DNA of 55,682 nt, from NCBI GenBank assembly GCA_035551355.1, contig DASZNF010000091.1, positions 1 to 55,682 on the forward strand. The letters run 5' to 3'. The notes below the pieces were generated by a model. It ran no database searches. It was not told the origin of the DNA and was given only the letters and a program-made list of their open reading frames with translations. The position numbers were made by a program, and so were the translations under genes. Origin of the DNA: DATATV01 sp035551355 (GTDB lineage: Bacteria > Actinomycetota > Actinomycetes > Mycobacteriales > Pseudonocardiaceae). Every line of letters starts with the position of its first letter. Positions within the stretch are counted from its first letter, which is position 1. Shown in pieces: positions 40,630-49,179 of this stretch.

Positions 40630-41341
40630 TCAAAATCCTCTCCATCAGCACCAGGTCGGGCCCCTGCCCGTCGGTGCCAGCGACTTCGTGTACGACAAGC
40701 AGTCCCTGGGCGGCCATGTCCCCCAGCAACACCTTCGCCACTCCCAGCGGAATCGACAGCAGCGCGGCCACCTCGGCGACCGAGCGCGGCTGCCGGCACA
40801 GCGCGGCGATGGAGTGGTACTCCGCCTGCAGCCACTCATCGGTGGACCGGTAGCGGTCGCCGATGGTGAGCAGGGTTTCGATCTCGAGCTTGAACTGGCT
40901 GGTCGTGCGGCCGCGGGTCCAGGCGTAGGCCCGCACGATCTGCGGGGCTTCCTGTCCGCTGTCCGGTTCGGCCGGTTCCACGGGCTCCACTCCGGTTTCC
41001 GGCCAGGAAATCTCCTGCGCCTTGGGCGGCAGCGCGGGGTGCGGCCGGTAAGCGGGCTGCTCGGGCGGGTCGGGCGGATCAGGCGCGGGCAGCGGCACGG
41101 TAGGCGGGGGCACCTGCCTCCGCACGCGCTGGACGGACGGCGCGGGCGGCTCGGGCGGCTCCGGCTCGGCCGAGGGCGGCGGCGGGTCGGGCTCACGCCT
41201 CTTGCGCTTGCGCTTTCCACCTCCCCCACCGAAGGAGAAGCCGTTGTAAATGTCGCCGAAAGTCTGGTCCTCGTCATCCTGCACGGCGGTACCGTCGCGA
41301 TCGTTGGGGTCTCGGTTGTGCGAAGAACCGGGTTCAGTCAT
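40610..41341 (-). CDS. cvnC: Conservon DUF742 protein (CvnC-like)
   Basis: This 243-residue protein has a long disordered N-terminus rich in Pro, Glu and Lys/Arg (about 1-125). The DUF742 winged-helix domain follows (RAYAWTRGRTTSQFKLEIET, then VAALLSIPLGVAKVLLGDMA and LMERILSGLRRL). It is third in the conservon and probably bridges the roadblock protein and GTPase; the winged helix may bind DNA or protein. The N-terminal part is longer than in most family members. ATG start at 41339-41341. Confidence 0.9.
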   Translation of the reverse strand: MTEPGSSHNRDPNDRDGTAVQDDEDQTFGDIYNGFSFGGGGGKRKRKRREPDPPPPSAEPEPPEPPAPSVQRVRRQVPPPTVPLPAPDPPDPPEQPAYRPHPALPPKAQEISWPETGVEPVEPAEPDSGQEAPQIVRAYAWTRGRTTSQFKLEIETLLTIGDRYRSTDEWLQAEYHSIAALCRQPRSVAEVAALLSIPLGVAKVLLGDMAAQGLLVVHEVAGTDGQGPDLVLMERILSGLRRL

Positions 41342-41348
41342 TGCCGCC

Positions 41349-41792
41349 TCATACCGGTTGGCGTGCCGGGGTCCGTTTCAACACCTGCAGTTCGGCACGC
41401 AACTCGGGGGTCAGGAGCTGGCCGACCTGATCGACTAGGACGGTCATCTCGTAGGCGACCTGCCCCACGCTGCAGTCGGGTGCGGCAAGCACGGCCAGAC
41501 ACGAACCGTCTCGAATGGACATGAGCAGCAGGCTGCCGCGCTCCATCTCCACCACGGTGCGCAACACCTTGCCGCCGTCAAGGCATCGGGTGGCCCCCTC
41601 GGTGAGGCCAACCGCGCCGGACGCGATCGCGGCCAACTGCTCGGCCCGATCGCCGGGCAGCCGGGACGACGCGGTGAGCAGCAGACCATCGACCGACACG
41701 ACCACCGCGTGCGCCACACCGGGCACCCGCTGCGTGAAATTGGCGATCAGCCAGCCGAACTGGTTCACCTGCCGTGACTGGGGCCTGGTCAT
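41349..41792 (-). CDS. cvnB: Conservon roadblock/LC7-domain protein (CvnB-like)
   Basis: This 147-residue roadblock/LC7 protein has NQFGWLIANFTQRVPGVAHA, VVVSVDGLLLTASSRLPGD and VGQVAYEMTVLVDQVGQLLT, all usual for the family. It likely modulates the GTPase cycle of CvnD and binds the CvnA kinase-like protein. Its ATG overlaps the cvnA stop codon (ATGA at 41789-41792), and cvnC starts seven bases after it, so all four genes are one transcript. Length is typical. Confidence 0.93.
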   Translation of the reverse strand: MTRPQSRQVNQFGWLIANFTQRVPGVAHAVVVSVDGLLLTASSRLPGDRAEQLAAIASGAVGLTEGATRCLDGGKVLRTVVEMERGSLLLMSIRDGSCLAVLAAPDCSVGQVAYEMTVLVDQVGQLLTPELRAELQVLKRTPARQPV

Positions 41793-44700
41793 CGTGTCTC
41801 CTGCCCGAATGCGTTGTCAGTTGGTTCGTCTGACCGGCTGTGTTTTCCTCCTTGGCGGACCCCGGCCTGGTACTCGCTGAGGAAGCCGCGCGCCCGACCG
41901 GGATTCCGGTTGGCGACCGGGGTGGACCCGGTGCCGGTGGAGGGCGCGGCGGGAGGTGGCGGCGGTTGCCGCAAGAGGGTGGGAGTGATGCGGGCCTTGG
42001 GCACCCGCCGGGGCAGGCCCGCCTTGGTCAGGTCGGATTCGTCTCCGTCACCGGCGGTCGGCCCGGTCGCGGCGGGCGGGGCAGGCGGTTCCGCTGCCGC
42101 GGGCGGACTCGACGATTCCGCCGCCGCGGGCGGGGCGGGCTCGCCGGGCGCGGTCGGCCGCCGCCGGGGCAGGCCGGCCTTGGTCAACGCGCCGCCGTCG
42201 GTCGCGGGCGGTTGCGGTTCCGATCCGGAGGCGGGGGCTGGCTCGTCGGACACAGTGGACATCGTCGCTCGTCCGAAGTTCTCGGCGGGCGCGGGGTCGG
42301 AGTTGTCGAGGGTGAACCACTCGAAACCGGGCTCTCCGTCGAAACCGGCCGAGTCGAACGATTCCGGGTCGAAACCCTCGTTCTCGCCGGACAACGAGCC
42401 GATCGGGCCGCCGCCGAACAGGTCGGCGGAGAACCGCTCGGTCATCGGCTGGTGCTGCCCGGGCATCCCCCGCTCGGGCGCCTGCTGCTCGGGCACCTGC
42501 TGCTCGGGTTCGGTGTACTCGGGCGCCTGGTGCTGCTGCTGCGGCATGGCCTGACCCTGGAACGAGGTCCACTCGCGGGTGGTCTCGTTCGCGTTCTCCT
42601 CCGTCACCGGGACCACCGGGTCGAAGGAGCCGATCACGGTCTGCTCGTTGGCCGACTCGTCGTCCAGCCGGGGGTCGTAGAGGTGGCGGCTGCCCAGATC
42701 GCCCAGATCGGACCCGCCGTCGTCGGCCAGCAGGCCGGGTTCGGGCGCGCTGGACTCCGGTTCGGGCAGGTGGCCAGACGACGTCCCACCGGACAGTTCG
42801 GGCAGATCCTTCGCGCCCGACCAGCCGAACAGCTCGCCGCTTCCGTTGCCGTCCGACAGCGAGTTTCCGTTGTGCTCCAACGGTTCCGGCGCGGGCGGCG
42901 GCTCATCGAACGAGGCGAACCGGGACCCGCCGCCGAACGCGCTCGGGGAGAACGAGTCGGGCACCGAGATCGGGCCGTCGCCCACCGAGCCGAACGAACC
43001 GGGGTCACCGAACGAACCAGGGTCGCCGAAAGAATCGGGATCGCCGAACGAACCAGGGTCACCGAACGAACCGGGTTCGCCGTAGGCACCGGGGTCACCG
43101 CCGAAGGAACCGGGGTTGCCGAAGCCAGCCGGGGTGAACGACTCGCCGGCCTGCCGGTTGGCCCCGCCGCCGAACGCACCGGCGAAGCCCGCACCCGCAC
43201 CGGCCGGGCCGGCCGGCTGCATCGGCACACCGGCCGGGTCGCGCACGACCTCGGGCGGGATCACCACGATCGCCCGCAGGCCACCGGCCTGCTGGTCCAG
43301 TTCCAGGATGACGCCGATGCCGTGCCGCCGGGCCAGCCGGCCGGCCACGAACAGACCCATCTGCCGGGACACCGGAATGTCCTGGCTTGAGCCCGCGCCC
43401 AGTTTGTCGTTGGCATCCCGCAGTTCGCCGTCGGACATCCCGATGCCCTCGTCGCGGATCTCGATCCGCACCGCGCCGTTGGCCTCGGTGGTCGCGCCGA
43501 CCACGACCTGGGTCTCCGGCGGGGAGAAGTTGGTCGCGTTGTCCAGCAACTCGGCGATCAGCCGGACCAGGTCGCCCGCGGCGTAACCGAGGATCTGCAC
43601 CGTCGGCGTGGTCCTTACCACAACCCGCTGGTAGTGCTCAATCTCGGAAACTGAGGCGCGCAACACATCCGGCAGCGGGAGCGGCTTGCCCGACCGCTGC
43701 GTCGGATCGTCGCCGGAGAGAACCAGGAGGTTCTCGTTGTTGCGACGCATACGGGTGGCGAGGTGGTCCAGCTTGAACAGGTTCGCCAGCTGTTCGGGGT
43801 TGTCCTCGTTGCGCTCCAGGCTCTCCATCAGCCGCAGCTGGCGTTCCACCAGGCTCTGGCTGCGCCGGGAGAGGTTGACGAAGATGTTGCGCAGGTTGCT
43901 GCGCAGCTGGGCCTGGCCGGCCGCAGAGTGGATGGCCTGGCCGTGCACCGCGTCGAACGCGCGGGCCAGCTGGCCCAGCTCTTCGACCGTGAACACCGGC
44001 ACCGGTTCGATTCCGACGTCCTGGGTGGCGCCGGATTCGATCGCGGCCACCGCGGCGGGCAGCCGGCGATCGGCCACGTCCAGCGCGGTGCGGCGCAGCA
44101 CGCCCAGCGAGCGCAGCAGCACCCGGCCCAGGACGGCGCCGAACGCACCGGCCAGCAGCAGCACCGCGAACAGGATGACCGATTCGCTACCGGCCCCGTT
44201 GCTGGCCGCGTCCTCCAGGTTGGTCGCCGTGCTGGAGAGCTGGTTGTCCAGGTCGCCGATCACCTTGGCCAGCTGGCCGGCCACCGTGTCCGAGGCTCGC
44301 GTCCAGTCCTGTGGCGCGACCCCGAGACCGCCGCCGCCGTTGATCAACCCGGAGAAGCCGTTGGTCAGCGCCGTCTGGACCAGCTGTTCTCGCGCGTTGA
44401 AATCGTTGGCGTTGACCGTCTTGTCGTAGTTGACCAGTTCGCTGTTGGTCAGCTCGTTGGCCGAGCGGAACTCGGTCAGCGAGTCGGAGATGCGCACTTC
44501 GGAGGCCTGCAGCGCGGTGAGCTCGGCGTCCACCAGGTGGCCGCGGGCGATGCCCACCGACACGACCGCTTCCTGCTGTCGGATCTGCTCGTGCACCACT
44601 TCGATGGTGTACAGCGCGATCGCCTGACTGTTCATGGTGTTGTCGCCGAACTGCGAGATCAGGCCCTGGTCGAAGACCAGCACCTCACCGATGATGGTGC

Positions 44701-45178
44701 TGTAGTCGGCGACCACCGTGTCCGCGTCCGCGGTGCCGGACAGCGCCAGCGCGCGCACCTGGTTGAGCTGCTTGGGCAGGCCGGCCAGCGCGGAGTACCG
44801 GGAGGCCGCGACGGTGCCGGGGGTCAGCGTCCGCTGCGCGACCACACCCACCTCCGCCGCCGACTTGTCGACTGCCGCGCTCTGCTGGTGGAAGGTGGTC
44901 GGGTCCAGGGTCAGACCGCCACCGAGCTGCTCGGCGACCAGCCAGCGCTCCTGCTGGATGCCCGAGATCAGCGGGATCAGCGAGGACCACAGGGTCACCT
45001 TCTGCTGCATCGCGCCGTACGTGTTGGCCTGACTGACCTTGCCGCCGATCTGCACCACACCGAGGACGACCGCGGCGATCGCGGGCACCACGATGATCGC
45101 GCCGACCTTGACCGGCAGACGCCAGTTGCGCCACTCGGTGAGCACAGCCCACAACGACCGCTTACCGGGCTGGGCCAC
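41789..45178 (-). CDS. cvnA: Conservon sensor histidine kinase-like protein (CvnA-like), with C-terminal repeats
   Basis: This 1129-residue membrane sensor heads the conservon. TM1 (about 26-47; VGAIIVVPAIAAVVLGVVQI), a large extracellular nitrate-sensor-like helical domain, TM2 (about 335-360; SVILFAVLLLAGAFGAVLG), HAMP, a helical linker with RRSQSLVERQLRLMESLE, and a HATPase domain (ELLDNATNFSPPETQVV; IEIRDEGIGMSDGEL) follow in order. From about 650 the protein is low-complexity, with SFGDPG repeats, then acidic and Pro-rich segments to a basic tail. The GTG start at 45176-45178 has AAAGGAG eight bases upstream. No phospho-acceptor H-box of the standard kind is obvious. Confidence 0.9.
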   Translation of the reverse strand: MAQPGKRSLWAVLTEWRNWRLPVKVGAIIVVPAIAAVVLGVVQIGGKVSQANTYGAMQQKVTLWSSLIPLISGIQQERWLVAEQLGGGLTLDPTTFHQQSAAVDKSAAEVGVVAQRTLTPGTVAASRYSALAGLPKQLNQVRALALSGTADADTVVADYSTIIGEVLVFDQGLISQFGDNTMNSQAIALYTIEVVHEQIRQQEAVVSVGIARGHLVDAELTALQASEVRISDSLTEFRSANELTNSELVNYDKTVNANDFNAREQLVQTALTNGFSGLINGGGGLGVAPQDWTRASDTVAGQLAKVIGDLDNQLSSTATNLEDAASNGAGSESVILFAVLLLAGAFGAVLGRVLLRSLGVLRRTALDVADRRLPAAVAAIESGATQDVGIEPVPVFTVEELGQLARAFDAVHGQAIHSAAGQAQLRSNLRNIFVNLSRRSQSLVERQLRLMESLERNEDNPEQLANLFKLDHLATRMRRNNENLLVLSGDDPTQRSGKPLPLPDVLRASVSEIEHYQRVVVRTTPTVQILGYAAGDLVRLIAELLDNATNFSPPETQVVVGATTEANGAVRIEIRDEGIGMSDGELRDANDKLGAGSSQDIPVSRQMGLFVAGRLARRHGIGVILELDQQAGGLRAIVVIPPEVVRDPAGVPMQPAGPAGAGAGFAGAFGGGANRQAGESFTPAGFGNPGSFGGDPGAYGEPGSFGDPGSFGDPDSFGDPGSFGDPGSFGSVGDGPISVPDSFSPSAFGGGSRFASFDEPPPAPEPLEHNGNSLSDGNGSGELFGWSGAKDLPELSGGTSSGHLPEPESSAPEPGLLADDGGSDLGDLGSRHLYDPRLDDESANEQTVIGSFDPVVPVTEENANETTREWTSFQGQAMPQQQHQAPEYTEPEQQVPEQQAPERGMPGQHQPMTERFSADLFGGGPIGSLSGENEGFDPESFDSAGFDGEPGFEWFTLDNSDPAPAENFGRATMSTVSDEPAPASGSEPQPPATDGGALTKAGLPRRRPTAPGEPAPPAAAESSSPPAAAEPPAPPAATGPTAGDGDESDLTKAGLPRRVPKARITPTLLRQPPPPPAAPSTGTGSTPVANRNPGRARGFLSEYQAGVRQGGKHSRSDEPTDNAFGQETR
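42988..43110. repeat. 18-bp tandem repeats in the cvnA gene
   Basis: About seven imperfect 18-bp units, each encoding SFGDPG or a close variant, lie head to tail in the disordered tail of the CvnA-like protein. Copies differ mostly at third positions; one reads SFGDPD. Such repeats change number easily between strains. Confidence 0.85.
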
Positions 45179-45304
45179 GTCGCGTACTCCTTTTCCGAGG
45201 GCGGGTAGCCGCCGTCGTCACGCTCGATCACCTCATCGGATGAAAAGCTTCATCCCTGCGGGCTAATCCGTACCGCCGAACGGACGCAGGGTCAGGACGT
45301 CCGG

Positions 45305-45324
45305 GCTAGGCAGTAGAGCCTAGC
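45305..45324. promoter_or_regulatory. Palindrome upstream of the conservon
   Basis: GCTAGGC (45305-45311), loop AGTAGA, GCCTAGC (45318-45324): perfect 7-bp arms, 127 bases before the CvnA start. This may be an operator or a short hairpin in the leader. Confidence 0.45.
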
Positions 45325-45686
45325 GAACCCCCTCGCGCCGGAATTCTCCCCCAAGACCTGGAATCGCGGCGATATGGGCACGGAGCGACCAGCGCTCACG
45401 GTTCCCACCTCCTGGCCTGGACAGCTATTTTCCGACGTGGGCAAAACGCCGGAAGGTTCTCACTTACCGACAGTTACTCGGGGTAGAGCCGGGCGTGATC
45501 GTAGGGCAAGGATTCAACAGATGACAACGCAACCGGCCCACCTTCCTGCCGCAGCCCGGCGTAGCGGCCGCCCGTGTGCAGGTGACCCGCGTGGGCGTGC
45601 AAAACGTCACCCTAACGGCCTAGTGCATGCTTCACTCAATCGTGATCTCAGGTCTGGTTGGGGTGGACCGTACCCCCTGCTCCTCG

Positions 45687-45714
45687 TTGACGCCCGGACG
45701 GTGCTCGCTACAGT
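45687..45714 (+). promoter_or_regulatory. Sigma-70-type promoter of the DUF485/symporter operon
   Basis: TTGACG (45687-45692), a 16-base spacer and TACAGT (45709-45714) fit the principal-sigma consensus. Transcription would start about 45 bases before the DUF485 ATG, which has CGGAGGAG just upstream. Confidence 0.7.
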
Positions 45715-45765
45715 GAGCGCTCCACAGCAACCCCAACGCGCAGGCCGAATCCAGCGGAGGAGTGC

Positions 45766-46182
45766 ATGACAAGAACGTTCGAGTCCGCGCTGGCCCACGA
45801 GCGGACGGTCGGGGACCCCAGTTCCCCATTCGGCGGAGGGTCCACCCGTTCGGCGTACCTCAAGCCGGACGGCGAGCCGGACTTCGCCGCCCTGCAGGGC
45901 AGCGCGGAATTCAAGGCGCTGCGTAGCCGGCTGCGCCGTTTCGTCTTCCCCATGACCGCGGTGTTCATCCTCTGGTATATGGCATATGTGCTGTTCGCGG
46001 CATACGCGCACACGTTCATGAGCAAGAAGGTCTTCGGCGAAATCAATGTCGGCCTGATTTTCGGACTGTTGCAGTTCGTGTCCACAATCCTGATCACTGT
46101 GCTGTACGTCCGTTACGCGCGGAACAAGATCGATCCCGCGGTCGACGAGGTGCGAGAACTGGCGGGAGTCCCCAAGCAATGA
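45766..46182 (+). CDS. DUF485 membrane protein (YjcH-like)
   Basis: This 138-residue membrane protein has two helices (about 62-85, MTAVFILWYMAYVLFAAYA; and 98-117, GLIFGLLQFVSTILITVLYV), with a SEFKALRSRLRRFVFP lead-in typical of DUF485. E. coli YjcH sits next to ActP in the same way, and the pair is thought to act together in acetate/short-chain acid uptake. The N-terminal 45 residues are polar and extra to the family core. Its stop codon overlaps the symporter start (ATGA). Confidence 0.9.
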   Translation: MTRTFESALAHERTVGDPSSPFGGGSTRSAYLKPDGEPDFAALQGSAEFKALRSRLRRFVFPMTAVFILWYMAYVLFAAYAHTFMSKKVFGEINVGLIFGLLQFVSTILITVLYVRYARNKIDPAVDEVRELAGVPKQ

Positions 46183-47789
46183 CCACGCGGATCCTCGCCG
46201 CGGACGCCACCGGTAGCCCCACGCTCAACCTGAGCGTCTTCCTGGTGTTCGTGGCGATCACCCTCTACATCGTCTACCGGGCGAGCAGCAGCAACCGCAC
46301 CGCGGCGGACTACTACGCGGCAGGCAGCAGCTTCACCGGCGTGCAGAACGGAGTCGCGCTGTCCGGCGACTTCCTGTCCGCCGCGTCGTTCCTGGGCATT
46401 TCGGGCCTGATCTCGGTGTACGGCTACGACGGCTTCCTCTACTCCATCGGCTGGATCGTGGCCTGGCTGCTCGGCCTGCTGCTGGTCGGCGAGCGACTGC
46501 GCAACACCGGCCGGTTCACCATCGGCGACGTGATGGCCTACCGCACCCGGCAGCGCCCGGTGCGCGCCGCGGCGGCCACCGCGACCCTGGTCATCTCGTT
46601 CTTCTACATGCTGGCCCAGATGTCCGGCGCCGGTTCGCTGGTCGCGCTGCTGCTGAACATCTCGTCCAAGACCGGCCAGGCGTTCGCCATCGTCGGCGTC
46701 GGCGTCGTCATGCTGCTCTACGTCCTGATGGGCGGCATGAAGGGCACCACCTGGGTGCAGATCATCAAGGCCGGTCTGCTGCTGACCTGCGTCACCATGA
46801 TCACGGTGTTCCTGATCGGCAAGTTCGGGTTCAGCCTGTCCAACCTGTTCAGCAGCGCAGCACAGCACAGCTCGCTGGGCGACAAGGTGCTGGCCCCGGG
46901 CGCGGAGTACGGAGCGACCGACTGGACCAAGCTGGACTTCGTGTCCCTGGCCCTGTCGCTGGTGCTGGGCATCTGCTCGCTGCCGCACGTGCTGATGCGG
47001 TTCTACACGGTGCCCGACGCCAAGGAGGCCCGCCGCTCGGTGGTCTCCGCGACCTGGGTGATGGTCGTGTTCTACCTGTGCACCCTGGCCATCGGCTTCG
47101 GCGCCATGGCGCTGGTCGGCCCGGACGTCATCAAGCACGCCCCCGGCGGCCAGAACTCGGCCGCGCCGCTGCTGGCCTTCCGCATCGGCGGCCCGGTACT
47201 GCTGGGCATCGTGTCCGCGGTGGCGTTCGCGACGATTCTCGCCGTGGTGGCCGGGCTGACGCTGGCCGCGTCCGCCTCGTTCGCGCACGACGTGTACGCC
47301 AACGTGATCAAGCGCGGGCACTCCGACCCGCGCCAGGAGGTCCGGGTGGCCCGGTTGACCGCGATCGTGGTCGGCCTGCTGGCCATCGTCGGCGGTATCG
47401 CGGCCAACGGCCAGAACGTCGCCTTCCTGGTGTCGCTGGCGCTGGCCCTTGCCGCCTCGGCCAACCTGCCCACGCTGCTCTACTCGTTGTTCTGGAAGCG
47501 GTTCAACACCTCCGGGACACTGTGGAGCATCTACGGCGGGCTGACCTCCTGCGTCATCCTGATCATCTTCTCGCCCACGGTGTCCGGTTCGTCCACGGCG
47601 ATGCTCACGAACGTGGACTTCCACTGGTTCCCGCTGGGCAACCCGGGCATCGTGTCCATCCCGCTGTCGTTCCTGTTCGGCTTCCTCGGCACGGTGCTGT
47701 CCCGGCGGCCGGACGACGAGAGCGTGGAGAAGCAGCCGGAGATGGAGGTCCGGTCACTGACCGGAATCGGTTCCCAGGCCGGGGTCTGA
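46179..47789 (+). CDS. Sodium:solute symporter, acetate permease type (ActP-like)
   Basis: This 536-residue SSS-family transporter has about 13 helices. It opens with SVFLVFVAITLYIVYRASS, then AADYYAAGSSFTGVQNGVAL and GDFLSAASFLGISGLISVYG, the typical sodium- and substrate-binding start of ActP. VLMGGMKGTTWVQIIKAGLL and LPHVLMRFYTVPDAKEARRS are further family marks. It likely imports acetate or another short carboxylate, matching the PoxB gene elsewhere in the window. Translation is coupled to DUF485. No hairpin is seen after the stop. Confidence 0.88.
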   Translation: MTTRILAADATGSPTLNLSVFLVFVAITLYIVYRASSSNRTAADYYAAGSSFTGVQNGVALSGDFLSAASFLGISGLISVYGYDGFLYSIGWIVAWLLGLLLVGERLRNTGRFTIGDVMAYRTRQRPVRAAAATATLVISFFYMLAQMSGAGSLVALLLNISSKTGQAFAIVGVGVVMLLYVLMGGMKGTTWVQIIKAGLLLTCVTMITVFLIGKFGFSLSNLFSSAAQHSSLGDKVLAPGAEYGATDWTKLDFVSLALSLVLGICSLPHVLMRFYTVPDAKEARRSVVSATWVMVVFYLCTLAIGFGAMALVGPDVIKHAPGGQNSAAPLLAFRIGGPVLLGIVSAVAFATILAVVAGLTLAASASFAHDVYANVIKRGHSDPRQEVRVARLTAIVVGLLAIVGGIAANGQNVAFLVSLALALAASANLPTLLYSLFWKRFNTSGTLWSIYGGLTSCVILIIFSPTVSGSSTAMLTNVDFHWFPLGNPGIVSIPLSFLFGFLGTVLSRRPDDESVEKQPEMEVRSLTGIGSQAGV

Positions 47790-47877
47790 CCCAGGTCGGC
47801 CGAAGGTTCTTGGAAAACTCATGGTGGTGCCGGCCGGAAGGGGCTGGTGAGGCAGGGTACGGCGGGTAATCGGTAAG

Positions 47878-47891
47878 TAAGAAACTTCTTA
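47878..47891. promoter_or_regulatory. AT-rich palindrome before the sulfotransferase gene
   Basis: TAAGAA, AC, TTCTTA stands out in the GC-rich background, 70 bases before the sulfotransferase start. CATAACCT near 47927 may be a -10. Operator function is a guess. Confidence 0.4.
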
Positions 47892-47960
47892 TCGATTCCG
47901 GAGCGATCTGACAGTTCGGACACAGACATAACCTGGGTTCGCCGACTAGCTTCTCAAGGC

Positions 47961-49154
47961 ATGCCCGGTTCGCTCCCCCGAGTTCACCTGCACATCGGCC
48001 TGCCCAAGACCGGCACCACCTATCTCCAGGAAGTGTTGTGGCACAACCGGAGCACCGCCGCGGCGGCCGGGCTGCTCTACCCCGGGTATGTCCATTCGGC
48101 CCATTTCCAGGCCTCGATCGACCTGCAGCCGGGGCACTACCCGGACTGGCACGAGCCGCTGGTGGCCGGCGCCTGGGACCGGCTGGCCGAGCAGGTGCGG
48201 GCCTGGCCGGGCACCTCGGTGATTTCCAGTGAGCTCTTGGCCACCGCCACCGAGGAGCAGATCGACCGGGCGCTGAACTCGTTGTCCTCCGCCGAGGTGC
48301 ACATCGTCTGCACCGCACGCGACCTGGCCCGGCAGATTCCCTCGATGTGGCAGGAGAACGTGCGCAACCGGCACGTGGAAGGCTTCGCCGAGTTCCTGGC
48401 CGCCATCCGCGGCGAACAGGACTCCCCGCTGCACGATCTGTTCTGGCGCTACCAGGATCTGCCCCGGGTGCTGGGCCGCTGGGCGGCCAGGGTGCCAGCG
48501 GATCGCGTGCACGTGGTCACCCTGCCCCATCGCGGCGGCTCGGAAGCCGTGCTGTGGCAACGGTTCACCTCGGTCCTCGGCGTCGAAGTGTCCGATTTGG
48601 ACACCGCGCCGCGCTACGACAACCGGGGCCTTGGCGCCACCGACACCGAGGTGTTGCGCCGGCTGAACGTGGCGCTGCCCAGCGAGGTCGGCTGGCCGCA
48701 GTACGCCTCGGTGGTCAAGGAGTACCTGGCCATGAAGATCCTGCCCCGGCCCGGACGGCACACCCGCATCACGCTGCCCGCGGCCGACCGGGCCTGGGTG
48801 ACCGACCGGGCCGAAGCGTTCGTCACGCACCTCACCGAGGCCGGCTACGACCTGGTCGGCGACCTGGACGAGCTACGCCCGGCCGCCCCGCCGGGCAGCT
48901 GCGTCAACGCCGCCAACGCGTTCGTCCCCTCCGACGGCGAGATGCTGGACGTGGCGGTGGACGCGCTGGCCCAACTGGTGCGGCAGATGCCGGCCAACCC
49001 CGACCGGGACCGGCCGGGCGAGCGGTTCAAGCACTCGCTGCGCGAGTTCAGCGAGGCCCACCCACCGGTGATGGCGCTGCGCGAGCTGTACTGGAAGAGC
49101 AAGGCGCAGATGTCCTGGGCCCGCGGTTCGAACCGGCGCAGACCCCGATCCTGA
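47961..49154 (+). CDS. Sulfotransferase-family protein
   Basis: This 397-residue cytoplasmic protein opens VHLHIGLPKTGTTYLQEVLW, the 5'-phosphosulfate loop of PAPS-dependent sulfotransferases. The 3'-phosphate region looks like CTARDLARQIPSMWQENVRN, with the Arg and Ser expected. Such enzymes move sulfate from PAPS to hydroxyls of carbohydrates, lipids or metabolites. The C-terminal 100 residues are unlike usual family members. No PAPS synthesis genes are adjacent. The start at 47961 is ATG with poor ribosome site; a GTG upstream is not excluded. The acceptor cannot be named. Confidence 0.82.
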   Translation: MPGSLPRVHLHIGLPKTGTTYLQEVLWHNRSTAAAAGLLYPGYVHSAHFQASIDLQPGHYPDWHEPLVAGAWDRLAEQVRAWPGTSVISSELLATATEEQIDRALNSLSSAEVHIVCTARDLARQIPSMWQENVRNRHVEGFAEFLAAIRGEQDSPLHDLFWRYQDLPRVLGRWAARVPADRVHVVTLPHRGGSEAVLWQRFTSVLGVEVSDLDTAPRYDNRGLGATDTEVLRRLNVALPSEVGWPQYASVVKEYLAMKILPRPGRHTRITLPAADRAWVTDRAEAFVTHLTEAGYDLVGDLDELRPAAPPGSCVNAANAFVPSDGEMLDVAVDALAQLVRQMPANPDRDRPGERFKHSLREFSEAHPPVMALRELYWKSKAQMSWARGSNRRRPRS

Positions 49155-49179
49155 TCGATCGCCCCCTGGCCGGTGCGGG

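Larger units (their letters stand above)
45179..45765. other. 587-bp divergent intergenic region of the conservon and the symporter pair
   Basis: I see no convincing gene; a 131-codon frame on the plus strand is Arg-rich and looks like shadow coding. The region holds a GCTAGGC palindrome near the conservon (45305-45324) and a good promoter for the DUF485 gene (45687-45714). The middle (45420-45520) is slightly AT-richer and may carry the conservon promoter. The long gap suggests complex control or an unseen small RNA. Confidence 0.45.

Noticed and set aside
42988..43110. CRISPR-like array
   Set aside because: The units are contiguous 18-bp coding repeats without spacers, in frame within the CvnA-like gene.
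45374..45769. 131-codon plus frame before the DUF485 gene
   Set aside because: It is Arg/Pro-rich, has no ribosome site, and covers the promoter TTGACG-N16-TACAGT of the next gene.
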